Of a DNA stretch of 64,000 nucleotides, positions 45,002 through 56,590 are shown piece after piece (positions within the stretch are counted from its first letter, which is position 1; each line of letters begins with the position of its first letter). The stretch is from NCBI GenBank assembly GCA_037179335.1, contig JAKZHN010000019.1:496001-560000 (forward strand), written 5' to 3'. The stretch is from Cyclaneusma minus (lineage: Eukaryota; Ascomycota; Leotiomycetes; Marthamycetales; Marthamycetaceae). The notes beneath the pieces are model-generated. The model saw only the letters and a program-made list of their open reading frames with translations, did not search any database and had not been told where the DNA came from. The position numbers and the translations under genes were made by a program.

Positions 45002-46755
45002 ATGTCGACCGTAGGCAAGGTATGCGGGGTTCCCTCCGATGCGATTCAGACCTCGAAAGTCAAGTGTCGTCATTTTGCTAACTTTTGGGAAACACAGACA
45101 ATCACCTGTCAGGTTAGCAGAAACAATCCACTAAAGCACGCGACCCTAGAAAGACCACCAAGGTTGTTGACGATTTGTGAATTTACATAGGCTGCCGTTG
45201 CGTGGGAAGCCGGCAAAGACCTCACCATCGAGACCATCGAGGTCGCCCCGCCTAAGGCTCACGAAGTGCGAATTGAGATCTACTACACTGGAGTTTGCCA
45301 CACTGGTACGTCCGTGAACTGTTGAGAAATGGCGGAGGAATAGAATACAAACAGGAACATTGAACTGACGTTGTCTTTCAGATGCCTACACTCTGTCCGG
45401 AAAGGACCCTGAGGGAGCTTTCCCCATTGTCCTTGGTCACGAGGGAGCCGGTATCGTCGAATCCGTAGGAGAGGGCGTGACATCCGTCAAGCCCGGTGAC
45501 TATGTCGTAGCTCTCTAGTAAGTCGTCTCCTGAACCATCTTAGATCCATGATCATCTATCGTCCTCAGTTCCAAGCGCCTATCATCCTCTCTGTCACACC
45601 CCCCTTAATTTTTCTTCCAAGCCCCTTCCGTCCCCCCTTCAGCCCCAAAACAAAAACTAACACATCTCCCAGCACCCCTGAATGTAAAGAATGCAAGTTC
45701 TGCAAATCCGGCAAGACCAACCTCTGTGGTAAAATCCGCGCCACCCAAGGCAAAGGCGTCATGCCCGACGGTACCTCACGCTTCAAGTGCAAAGGCAAAG
45801 ACCTCCTCCACTTCATGGGCACCTCCACATTCTCTCAATACACCGTCGTAGCCGACATCTCCGTCGTCGCCATCACCCCCGACGCCCCCATGGACCGCAC
45901 CTGTCTCCTCGGCTGCGGTATCACGACCGGCTACGGCGCCGCCGTCGAAACCGCCAAAGTCGAAGAAGGCAGCACGACCGCCATTTTCGGCGCTGGCTGT
46001 GTCGGTTTGTCTGTTGTTCAGGGATGTGTGCAACGCAAGGCGGGTAAAATTATTGTGGTTGACTTGAACCCGAAGAAGAAGGAGTGGGCGGAGAAGTTTG
46101 GGGCTACTGATTTTGTGAATCCGGCGGAGTTGAAGGGTCAGACTATTCAGGAGAAGCTAATTGAGATGACGGATGGAGGTTGTGATTACACGTTTGATTG
46201 TACCGGGAATGTTGGGGTGATGAGAGCAGCACTGGAGGCTTGCCATAAGGGATGGGGTCAGAGTATTGTGATTGGTGTTGCGGCTGCTGGACAGGAGATT
46301 TCTACCAGACGTATGTTCCCTGCTTACCCCTTTTCAAGTCCGAGATTCCTAGATTTTCTGTTGGGTCTGGGTTGCGATGAAAGGTCTGCCTGCTAACATT
46401 TGTCGATTCGTAGCATTCCAACTCGTCACCGGCCGCGTATGGAAAGGATGCGCCTTTGGTGGCATCAAAGGCCGCTCCCAACTCCCCGATCTGGTCGACG
46501 ACTACATGAAGGGCAAGCTCAAGGTCGATGAGTTCATCACCCACCGCAAGAACCTGGACGGTATCAACGAGGCTTTCGAGACCATGAAGCAGGGTGACTG
46601 CATTCGTTGCGTTGTGAACATGGTACGTATGCTCTGCCCTTCTCTAGACTCCTCTTCGTGAGAATTGGTGCTCTCGTGATTTCCCGTGACCTCGTATGTT
46701 TTTCTCGGTACTCATGGCTGATTTTGTGCAACAGAGGGAGGGCGAGAAGGCTTGA
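45002..46755 (+). CDS. SFA1: S-(hydroxymethyl)glutathione dehydrogenase (class III alcohol dehydrogenase)
   Basis: Seven exons: 45002-45019, 45098-45112, 45191-45305, 45382-45517, 45673-46310, 46414-46622 and 46735-46755. Introns are 76-155 nt, all phases agree and the product is 383 aa, the normal length. The first two exons are only 18 and 15 nt (MSTVGK, TITCQ) and the last is 21 nt. Catalytic-zinc residues are in YTGVCHTDAYTLSG and GHEGAGIVESVG. The structural-zinc loop is PECKECKFCKSGKTNLC. The NAD fold carries AIFGAGCVGLSVVQG. The enzyme oxidises the glutathione adduct of formaldehyde and also reduces S-nitrosoglutathione, so it handles formaldehyde and nitrosative stress in the cytosol. 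Confidence 0.96.
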
Positions 46756-47729
46756 AGAGTAGGCTGTGAACGGGACTTAGGGCGAGGGATGAGGAGGAGT
46801 GGAACGTGTGTTCTCTAGCAGCAAATAGGGAATGGAACTTACATGCTCTTGCCTTTTGTGCTCCCGATTAATCCCTGTTATCCCAAGACTTTGTCTCCAT
46901 TATAATGTTCTTCGTCATGTGGCAGCTGGCTGACCACTAGAGTTACCCCTTTTCCTCAGCCTCCTAGCTACGCTACATACCCAGAAGCCTCTCTTCCAAC
47001 CTCCAAATTCCAAATCACATCACCAAACTTTAAAACGCCTCTACAGGACTCTACAGACCCGCTATAGCAATAAAACCAACACCATTGTAATCTACGCAAA
47101 ATTTCGCGTCTAACGGTGTGCGATTTGTATTTTCGCGTTTTCCCCGTCGACGTGCAACAAAACCGATTTTTTAAAAAAGGAGCGTATATATAGCATCCCG
47201 AATAGGCAAGGCGGGAAACCCGCTACCAAAACCCAAGCGGCAAGCTTCTGGCGTAAGCCAAAAGTCTGTTGCATGTCCCTCCGCCTGTCGGCGCAGCACG
47301 GTTCTGTCGATTCGCAGCAATACGCACCTCCTCTTTCCCATGCATTACAGGATATATTTCACACTTGTATATCTCGCAAACAGACCAAGATCTCTTTGAG
47401 AGGGTTTTGAAAGAAATAACAAACGTTAGCGTCCGAGTTAGCCTTCACGTTGGGCTGTTCGGCGCAATAGAGGATCCAAACACAATAATCCATTCAGCAG
47501 CACAAGTCACGGAATCAGTTAAGCAAATGGCAGTAATTTCAAATCGCGCATTCAATTCGCATGGTATCATTTGAGAAGCAGCTCCTAAACGCCGCCGCCG
47601 ACCACCGGAAACACCGTAAGATCCTTTTCAGAAAAAGAAGCAAACATGCATCCCATAACTCCCGTTCGCTTCGCATTCCGGCTTTTCCCAGATCCCATAT
47701 GCTATGCTACCAGACCAGTGCTACCGGAT
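46756..47729. other. Intergenic between FDH and gamma-tubulin 3' ends
   Basis: Convergent 3' flanks. A perfect hairpin GCGGG-AAA-CCCGC lies near 47211-47223 and a TATATATAG at 47187. No gene is supported. Confidence 0.45.
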
Positions 47730-49438
47730 TTATCTGTCGCCAACAGCAGGAGCACTGGTACTAGCCTCGGCACCACCAGCCTCCGGAGTCGGATTCAAAT
47801 AATCCACGCTCTCGGCTTCTTCATACTCCTGAATCAAGTCCTGAACTACCTCACGTGCCTCGTCGAACTCACTCAAGCCTTCAGAGAACGGAACAGTCTT
47901 CTTGTAGCCCTCCATGAAAGCATTGCGCTTTCTCATGCCGTCGTACTGGCGCACGATCTTCTTGAAGAGAGTGGCGATGCTGGTGTGGTTGGCGAGCATG
48001 AGGCCGGAGACGCGGTGCTGCTTCTGCAAGTAGGGACTCTTCTTGGTGAGAGCTACTTGGATGGAAGCGGGGCCCCAGGGGATGAAGGTGGCGAGGCGGC
48101 GCTCGCGGATGCGGAGCAGCGACTTGTGAACGTCGGTTGGGTCGACGTCGCCTTGGATTACATTGAGGATGGAGATGTAGCATGACTTCTTGGACGGGTT
48201 GATAGAAACCATGCGGTTCTTGGGCTGAAGAAGGCGGCGCATGACGTCAAGAACGGTAGTCTTGCGCACAGTCTTGGCGGACTCGACATTATCGGAGGTA
48301 AAGGGGGTGTAGGAGGTCATGAGGAAATGGCAACGGGGGGTGGGGATGAGGGATGCGACGATGCTGACGAGATCGTTGTGCATGTAACCGGGGTAGCGGA
48401 GAGTAGTGGTACTGGCAGACATGACGGTTGAAACCTGAAGTGGCATGTTAGCCTACAGTAGGTTCGAGAAGAGGGGACGTGAGGAGTGATGAAGTGAAGA
48501 GATGAAAACACTCACCAGCTGGTTGGTCTGCTGGAAAGAGGGTTCTTGGACGTGAAGTCTGTCAGCGGCAATTCTGGACAGAGCACCGTTATCAAGAACC
48601 ACCACCGAATCAGCATTCTGAGTCAATCGTCTCATCGACAATAAGCTGTTGTACGGATGAACCACAACGTCTCCCGAGTTGGTGGTATCCGGGAAAACCG
48701 AGTAAGTCTGGATGAGCTTCTTGGGGAATCGATCATTGAGCCTCTCCAGCAGGAAAGATCCAAGTCCAGAACCCGTACCACCAGCAATCGAATGCAACAT
48801 CATGAATCCCTAAATGTCCGCGCATCAGCAAATGTGCTTCTTGTTGAGCTGTTCATGCGCCCATTCCCGCGCTCAACATACCTCGAGGGAGTCACTTCCG
48901 TCGGCCTCGCGATCAATCATCTCCATAATATCCTCATGAACACTCTCCCCCGTCTGGTAACCCTCACCCCAGTTGTTGGCAGCTCCGACACCATTCTTGC
49001 CCATAAAGAAGTTCTCGGGATTGTAAATGTTCTTGTAAGGGCCAGTCTGGATACCATTGATCACTCGGGGCTCCAGATCAATGAGGATGGCGCGGGGGAT
49101 GTAGCGCGTGTCGTCGGATTGGTAGAAAAACACATCTTTGCGATCGCCGCCCTCGGTCGCGAAATCTTCGAGGTTGCCGTCCTGAGAAATACCGTGTTCC
49201 TGGCACAGTTGCTGCCAGAACTGACTGCCAACTTTGTGGGAAACAGGTCAGCGGATGAGCTCCAACGGCCAGCTTGCTTCGAGTCCACGAGGCACTCAGG
49301 GGTACGAAAAAAATAGAGGGGACTTACTGCTGTTGCCGCATTGGCCAGCCTGGACGGTGATGATTTCCCTAGCAGACATTGTTGTTAGCTTGGGAGATGC
49401 AAACAGTTGAGCTGGTGGAAGCAATCTCACCTAGGCAT
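47730..49438 (-). CDS. Gamma-tubulin
   Basis: Five exons, 49438-49431 (8 nt), 49368-49328, 49231-48882, 48809-48516 and 48434-47730, with introns of 62, 96, 72 and 81 nt, in phase, give 465 aa. The N-terminus MPREIITVQAGQCGNSIG is the conserved gamma-tubulin start and is assembled from three exons. The tubulin GTP-binding signature GGTGSGLGSFLLERL is present. Gamma-specific segments include FFMGKNGVGAANNWGEGY and LIQEYEEAESVDYL. Gamma-tubulin forms the gamma-tubulin complex at spindle pole bodies and nucleates microtubules. It was first named mipA in Aspergillus nidulans. The acidic, Ala/Ser-rich C-terminal tail is normal for fungal forms. Confidence 0.96.
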
Positions 49439-50151
49439 CGTCGCGGCTTTATCCCGGCATTAGGATATTCCGAATTGGCTGTCGTCGAATGTTTCTAGGG
49501 GATCGTTGGTGTTTGGAAGACGCGACAGGATCTTGAGGTTGTGCGCTGAACTCAAGCTTGACACGGCCGGAACGCGGTGGGGGAGACAACTCAGCCTCGA
49601 TGGTGAGGCTGTCGACCGCCCGAACTCCCCCCAGTCGCTCAGGAACTCTTCGATTGCGGTAGGATTCACGTAATTGATGTTTGGTTGACGATTCTATCTG
49701 AGCATTTTATATCATATCTCCGTGGTGCTTTTGCTTTCTTCCCGTTTCCCTTCCCCCCATCCCCTTTGAAGCTCTGCCATTCCGGCTTCGACAACTTCCC
49801 TCGAAGCTTGGTTAGAGTCACATTACGAATCACAAGAAGAATTCTGGAAACTGAGTAGCTTTTGATAATAGGAGCCCTCCAGAACCATGATTGCCTATCT
49901 CTCTTTCAGCCGAGTAGAGTCGACTCGAAGTCTCGAATTACTCTCAAGCTTCTCTGAAAGTCCATGCAAAAACCGCGATAATTCGGGGCCCGCTAATCCG
50001 GGGCCAGCAAGAAATATCTCCCATACCAGTCCTGTCGGCTTCCTCTGTAATAATACTCTCATGAGCATATTCTGTCGTAATGCTTATCCGGCCCGAACCC
50101 CGCCCATATCCCCAAGCCGTATCCATAAGGCCATAATCTCATTCCGCACCA
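49439..50151. other. Intergenic between gamma-tubulin and PGC1-like genes
   Basis: Gamma-tubulin promoter and PGC1-like 3' flank. No gene is supported. Confidence 0.5.
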
Positions 50152-51378
50152 TCAAGCATTCTTCTTCAGCTTCCTCATGTCCACACCAAACCCATACCTA
50201 ATCCTGAAGACCAAACCAAACACAACCGCCAGGATGCTGAATTTGATAAGCGTCCAGAGCTGTGTCCACGTCCGTTTCTCCACTGGCTTCTTTTCAAGCT
50301 CATCATAGTTTTTGCAAACCTCCAGATACTTCTTCGGATCATCGGTAATCACGCCATCTACTCCTTTGCGGATACTCCACAGCATGTTTTCTTCATCATT
50401 GACCGTCCACAGAAACACGGCGCGCTTGGCGGCTTTGGCATCTCTCAAAAACGAGCTGCCTCTGGGCCCGAGGATCATTTGGACTATGTTGAAAGACATG
50501 TTGGGTACTTTGAGGAGGCTGCGCGAGTAGTCGATGCTGAAGCTGATGTGGGTGATGGGGAAGCCGGGGAGGTATTTCGTGGCAAGAGGGACGCATGTTG
50601 CCTGAACCAAATTAGCAACGCTGCCTTCTCAAGCCTTTTGTACTGGAAATAGTAGAAGACTAAAGACTTACCGCCCAGCAACCCAGCACAATCCTCTCGT
50701 TCCAGGGCCTCGACGGCTTGACAGAAGATATCGTCTCGGCAATCAGCCGCATAGTTTTATCGGCAATTTCATCGAGCTCCCTCCATTCCTGCGCCCTGTT
50801 CTTGTTCAAGAACTTGGGCCAAGGAACCTTGATATCAAGCAACACCCACACATGCTCTTGTCCCGGCTGTACCAAATACTCCAACAAGTCCTGTAGTCTT
50901 GGCATCGGCTCATGCGGTTCCTGAATACTCCTCAGAGTAGACAAATACTCCCAATCACAATCGATAACTTTCTTGTCTCTTCCGAAACAGCGTTTGAGGT
51001 CGGGGTCCTGTAGGTAATCGTCATGAGTTGGTGCTGAAGGGAGGAATTAGACCGAATTGGGTCCTAGATGTCTGCTCTTACATGGGAGAGCACGACGACC
51101 CCGTCCTTCGATATGTGGATGTCGGTCTCGATGCCATGTGCGCCGACTTCTACGGCGCCCTTGAATGCGCCCATGGAGTTTTCGGGATGCGCGGCTTTAT
51201 AGCCTCGATGGCCGATGGCTTGGGGGAATTTGCGTCCGCCATCGGTTGATTTTGCGAGCGCGAACGAGGCTGGAAGAGCTTGTCAGCCTGAAGTATGGAG
51301 TTTTCACGTTCGGGGAAAGTGTTTACGGATGGGTATTCCAACCTCCTCACTCAAGAGGGGCGCATTCTCGGCAGACAT
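50152..51378 (-). CDS. PGC1: Glycerophosphodiester phosphodiesterase-family phospholipase (Pgc1-like)
   Basis: Four exons, 51378-51327, 51269-51082, 51007-50672 and 50601-50152, with introns of 57, 74 and 70 nt, in phase, give 341 aa. The GDPD domain begins IGHRGYKAAHPENSMGAF. Expected catalytic and metal-binding residues are visible: His38-Arg39, Glu65 and Asp67 in GIETDIHIS, and His80 in VVVLSHD. Late family motifs VFLWTVNDEENM and GVDGVITDDP follow. One hydrophobic C-terminal helix (LIKFSILAVVFGLVF) is followed by a basic end (MRKLKKNA), which points to a tail anchor. This layout matches yeast Pgc1, which degrades phosphatidylglycerol to diacylglycerol at lipid droplets or mitochondria. 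The assignment within the GDPD superfamily is by architecture. Confidence 0.9.
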
Positions 51379-52431
51379 GGTCGCTGGGGTTTTGGAGATG
51401 TTTAGGTGAAGATGGCGAGGCTGTTGTAGGACAGAGAAGAGGGAATGGACATAGGATTTGAGTCGGTCGGTTTCAGCAGGCTTATGACGGGTTCTGTAAG
51501 CAGAAGCAACAAGACGGTGTGAGAGTCCAGGTGGGGTAGTATTGTTGGTGGCTGCCAGCCATGACTTCACTCTTCAGCGGTCACAGACGCCCTGGCCAGG
51601 AGTTGCAGGCAAGTTCACGTTGCCGTGTTGTATGGACCACATTTGCAGGCTGATTCCTAACCCTTCTGGCCCCCAATCTCCGGGTCGCGGCAGCGTGTCA
51701 GGTCTCAAGGCGGCAGACGGGCCGTTCGATAGTGGCTGGCTGCACGCTCTGGTCCTCCGAATAGTTGTCGCCTTGTCGGTAGCTCCTAATGCTAAGTCCG
51801 GGGACTCATTCGTCGCGGCCAAGTTTTGCACTGGCCTCCCACGCGACATCATCGCTGTATCACGTCCATCATCGCGTAGGAGGCCGGTGGGACTTGGCCG
51901 TGATGAATCAGCCCTCATCAATCAGGTGGTTGACCGTTGAGTCCACATATGGAGTCTGGACTCCTCGCAGATGCTTCAATGCAGAATGCGGCTATTTTAG
52001 GTTCACACAAGCAATTGCCAACCCTTCCATCCGCGTGAGTTACCACGCTCACGGGTCCAAAGCCGAGGTTGAACCTATCCCGACGCCATTACGACTGGAC
52101 TCGTCTACCACTGGAGCACCATCTTTGGCTCGTCGTCCCTGAATCCACGTTTCCGGACCCGGATTCGACCAATGCTGGGCGCACAAATGAAGTCCGGACC
52201 GCCGGGATACGACTCGAGGGTAAAAGAGCTTGTTTGGGCAAACCTCGCATTTTAAGTCTTGGTCACTGCTAGAGGCATGAGCATATAGTATACAAGGAAC
52301 CAGAATCCTGACCGAGTTCAAAAGTACCAGCTTTTGGATATAACTGGCTCAGCCTCGCGGATCAAAGACTCCTTTTCCAGGTCTGCATCGAGGCTTGGCA
52401 TGCTTCTCAACCTGTACTTCTGTGATCTGCA
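51379..52431. other. Intergenic; no supported gene
   Basis: Promoter side of the PGC1-like gene, then sequence with only short unsupported ORFs. Confidence 0.5.
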
Positions 52432-53091
52432 TCAATACAGCCACAAAGATATATCGAAAAGAGCCTCGAGTCGACATGCAGCCACGATTCTGGCTTGCAT
52501 TTCCTCTTCCAAGGCATGGCGTCTTGCACGTGAGCGATACGGATGAGAGAGCTTGGAAGGGCGTGCATATGTCAAGCACCCGTCTAACCACACCGTCCAG
52601 GTCCAGTCCTTTCTGGAGACGAGCCTTGGAAGGCACGGAAGAGAGCGAATATTAGGGGGAAATATGTCTTTGAGCCGCGATACCCGAAAACCAGGCTGGA
52701 ATATGAAAGCGTGTTTTGGTTTGTCCAAGAATATCTCAACTCTCGAAAACCCCTTGCTGAAACCGTCAGGGAAGGCTTGGAGATCCTGATCAAACCCTGG
52801 AACGACACAAGGTGACGAGGCAGAGCTTGGCCTCAAGTAATATGACAATTCAGGAGCGATGATCCGATCGCCACCTGTACTAACAACATTAATTCCTGAG
52901 TAAGAGCGGATACATATGCCGTATGCACGCAGGCCATGAATCATCTTCCAGTCGTCTTCGAGGCTATCGTCACGAAGTCGTTCGTGAATGGCTAAGCCTC
53001 GGACTATCTCTTCAACAAGTCCGACGACGGAGTCGCCAGTTGGTAGCGGAACAATAGAGGCTTTGAACCTTTGTACACATTTGTACCGCAT
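52432..53091 (-). CDS. Orphan ORF (219 aa), doubtful
   Basis: This is a single open frame with a Met start (MRYKCVQRFKAS) and fairly ordinary amino-acid composition. It includes DDWKMIHGLRAYGICIRSY and FLDKPKHAFIFQPGFRVSR. I see no domain, signal peptide or membrane helix, and no flanking exon that clearly joins. The surrounding 3 kb otherwise lacks genes. It could be a lineage-specific protein, a decayed gene fragment, or a chance ORF. Confidence 0.3.
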   Translation of the reverse strand: MRYKCVQRFKASIVPLPTGDSVVGLVEEIVRGLAIHERLRDDSLEDDWKMIHGLRAYGICIRSYSGINVVSTGGDRIIAPELSYYLRPSSASSPCVVPGFDQDLQAFPDGFSKGFSRVEIFLDKPKHAFIFQPGFRVSRLKDIFPPNIRSLPCLPRLVSRKDWTWTVWLDGCLTYARPSKLSHPYRSRARRHALEEEMQARIVAACRLEALFDISLWLY

Positions 53092-54499
53092 TTATCCATC
53101 GACTTCGAGGATTCCTATACAGTTCAAACTTCGGACATGGAAGAACAAAGGCGAAATATGGCCGCTCGACGTTTTGCTGGGATGTACTTCGCGAGTCAAG
53201 CCAAAACTCGATGAATAAGTATGTCCCCTCGTGTCGATAAAAGCTTCAATGTCGCTACGCTGTTAAGGTCCCAACGACTCAAGACCACGAGCAGTGACAT
53301 GGTGTAGTGACGATCAACTCAAGCCGCCATGCAGCAGACGCCATGGATGGCTGCATTCGGGCACGAGCCAACTTTTCTGCTTTGGGATCTGTGGTAGCAT
53401 GGGGAATTGAGGATTGATATGTATCAAGCCGAATTGAGGCCGTGATTTTGGGGGTATCGAATTGTAGAATTATGTGGAGGAATGAGAATCGACTCATCGA
53501 GAACATTGGGATGGAATCAGGATACAGATGACTAAGAAGAAATTGCGACGTCGGTTCGAAAAAGCATCCAAAGATCGAAGTCAAGATATTCGGCCTCGTC
53601 TTCGAAAATATTGGTTCCATTTAATCCAGAGTCAAACACCGAGGGTCCCGATGCAACGGTATGTACAGGCTGGCATCTCCAATTTCATGAGCCATTGCAT
53701 GTCTTAGGCCAATTCCATAGGTAAGAAAGGCATCGTGAAATGCTGTGACTCGTGCACCGGTTAGACTTGGACGACGAGGACGGGTCCGGCTTGGGTCCGG
53801 CGGCGGAAAGGCCTATACCACGGCTCGAGTACTTGCGATAGAGTTCAGGGCCACGGAGCCAGCTCCTTTAAAGTTGTTCGCGAAGGCGGCGAACGAGTCT
53901 GGCGAAGCTTGTTGCCACTTACGACACGTATGTGTTACAACATGCGTGGCTGAGTGCCAACTTGGATTTATATTGCATAGCCGGAACGATCTGGATGCCA
54001 CTCGGCATGATCGCACGACGCGAGTGCTCCCAACTCCCAAGACGCCTAACCGTCGTATCGACTACGCAGCCTCCCAAGACGGCCTAACTCAAACAACGAA
54101 TCCCTTTGAGGCCAGCTCACAGCAGCATATCCCGACGCAGACGCTCGTGCCTCGCGCATACCCGTCCGTTCATTATTCATTCACCGGCTTCCAGTACCCT
54201 GTCGCTGTCTCGCCCAGCCATTTTCCTAGCTCCGAGCCTCTGTCATCCTTTAAAGAAGGCCGCTGCTCGTCCAAAGGCCGGCCTGACTCTCTTCTCACCT
54301 AAATTACAATCCACCGATCGTGCCTACCAGCAACCGTCAAACCATCTGCCTCGACCCGCCACCACCCAGCCGGCCTCGTCGTCTCCGTCGTTCATCGTCA
54401 GCCTCGCGCCTCCGCTATCGCCCGCTCTTATCTGACAACCCGTCACAAGACACCTGGCGACTCCTTCCTCGATCAAAGCGTCCCAGTCCAACGGTCAAG
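53092..54499. other. Intergenic upstream of ubiquitin-like/AN1 gene
   Basis: A pyrimidine-rich CT/CCG stretch from about 54150 to 54490 is probably 5' UTR and promoter of the next gene. Overlapping ORFs there (for example 53745-54302) lack family features. Confidence 0.5.
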
Positions 54500-55142
54500 A
54501 TGCCTTCCTCGATCTCTTCCTCTCGATCTGTGTCTCCCGAAGCTGTGGAAACCATGCAGATCTTTGTCAAGACCATCCAAGGCGACAGTAAGCTCTCTCC
54601 CGGTCCAGCGTCCGGTTCTCTGCTAACCACCGACTCAGCCGTCCCGATGACTGTCCCCCAGAACTTCTCCATCCAGAACCTCACAACCCTCCTCTCTGTA
54701 CGGACGGCACTTCCAGAAAAGGATCTCCGCCTAGTATACTCGGGCAAGCACCTCTCGCCCTCGAAAACTCTCGCCGACTACCACATCTCGCGCGAATCCA
54801 CAATACACCTCGCATTGCCACTCCGCGGCGGCATGCCCCCCAAGAAGATCCGCTGCACATACAAAGACTGCAAAGATGCAGCACAGCGAATCATCGGCGA
54901 CTGCGGCTTCTGCAACGGCCACTACTGTGGCAAGCACAGGTTACTTGAGGACCACAAGTGCGACGGACTAGAAGACGTAAGTAGCACCACCTCTTTGCCA
55001 CGCGATATTCAGTGGTGGCTGGTAGGTCTGGATGATGAACTACTTGCTGACATGGCACTATGAATAGTGTAAGAAGCAATCTCACGACCGAAACGCCGCA
55101 CAGCTGAATGCTGAGCGTACGACTGTTATTAAGGGCATTTAA
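54500..55142 (+). CDS. Ubiquitin-like protein with C-terminal AN1 zinc finger
   Basis: Three exons, 54500-54587, 54639-54976 and 55068-55142, with introns of 51 and 91 nt, in phase, give 166 aa. After an 18-residue Ser-rich leader comes a 76-residue ubiquitin-like domain, residues 19-94. It begins MQIFVKTIQGD as ubiquitin does and ends LPLRGG. An AN1 zinc finger follows: CTYKDCKDAA, then CGFCNGHYCGKHRLLEDHKC and a final Cys in exon 3 (the CKKQSHDRN stretch), giving the usual Cys/His ligand set. AN1 proteins often bind ubiquitin or the proteasome and act in protein quality control. The exact role here is unknown. The leader Met could be replaced by the internal MQIF start at residue 19. Confidence 0.93.
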
Positions 55143-56590
55143 ATGTATGGAAGGTGTTGGAGCCAAGGCTACTTTACATCATGGAGATTTGGCGTTGCTA
55201 TTTGTACATACTTGACTTTGATCCTTTAGCGGGAGCTGGCGTCGGTATGGCCCCCTTTGCTCAATTATCTTGCCGAGTTTAATGAACCAAGATCGTTCAC
55301 ACAAGAATCTCCGCGCTTGTCTTTCCCTTCGTCATTCTATGATCGGTGAACCGACAATATGATCTTTCTAGTGCTGTTTTCAGAGTGATCCTTGCTCTGC
55401 ATTTTCTAAGCGATTGGAACCCAAGGGGCTTCCATGACTTCCCGCATCCACGCCTGTTAAATTCTTCGTCTATGGCTTCGAGTCTGGACTGTTATCTGGG
55501 TTGTCCCATCATTTTCAAACCGTTTGAATGTTTTGTCTCGTTATATTTGTCAACACTCGGTATATTTCCAATTTCCAACGCCTTGTGGCCTTAGTTTAGT
55601 CCAAAAAAAAGCTAGTAACTCCTGCTATCCATATTTTCCATTTCACTTGAAGTCTTGAAACCTACTGCCTCAGTCTGCCTGTATGAAGGCTTTTATTACT
55701 CCACCTTACGAGAACATCTCTGTGTTTGGGGGAATTCCTTCATTTCGAAGCTGGCCAGTGTCTGCGCCTTCACCGCCGTTCTCTCTAAAAAGCAAGATGC
55801 AACTCAATACCGTGAGTCAAGGATACTCGCAAGCCAGCCTCTCGAGACTCCGCGGGATGAAGCCATCATTCCACTGTTCCACAATCGCAGTTCATGCACA
55901 ACATTGGCGGCATGATGGATACTTGAAGAAGCAATATGAGCACATGTCTCTTAGTCAACCCATCTTCTCATTCGTGGATCTCAGACGGATCTCAGACACA
56001 AAGCTTGAACCAACTGCAGTCATACATGACGATCAAGCCGTTGCCGCCACTGGTAGAACCGCCCCATACTTTCCCACGTGGTAGATCTGGGACTGCGGAG
56101 GCATTTCCGGTGACAGAAGCGATCCCCTCTAATGTGTTCTACTGCTCAAGCATGTTTGTCGTCTTTGATCTAAATGGATTGCGGTGTGACAGTGGAGGAG
56201 CTTCCAATTTCCTTCTCCGCTTCCCCTGAATACTAGATAAGATTACAGGTGAACACTTGAGCAGGATCTGTAGCTTACTTTCTTTTCCACTTCAATTTCA
56301 TAATATATAAACCACAAATCTAAGTTCTCCTCTATTGCCATCATCACTTCAAGCATCTTCACATATGCAATCATCTCTTACCTACTTGATGATCTCCATC
56401 AATCTCAAACCCATTCCTAGGACTCTAAGAATTCCTCCGAAAACTTCTTCCCTGTTCAACCTCCATCGAAAATCGAAATCCAACTTGAAGTACTCGATCG
56501 TCCTTCTCCATATACCATAGACAGCCTTCCCCCAACCCCAGAGAAACTCACAAACCTTCAAATCTCAACCCTTGCCTTACCTCTCCCAAC
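55143..56590. other. Intergenic before first SET gene
   Basis: No gene is supported. A TATA-like TATATAAA at 56304-56311 lies about 285 nt before the start codon at 56591. Confidence 0.5.

Noticed and set aside
53745..54302. 185-codon plus-strand ORF before the AN1 gene
   Set aside because: Compositionally mixed, no domain, and its right part is the CT-rich leader of the next gene; more likely promoter or 5' UTR.
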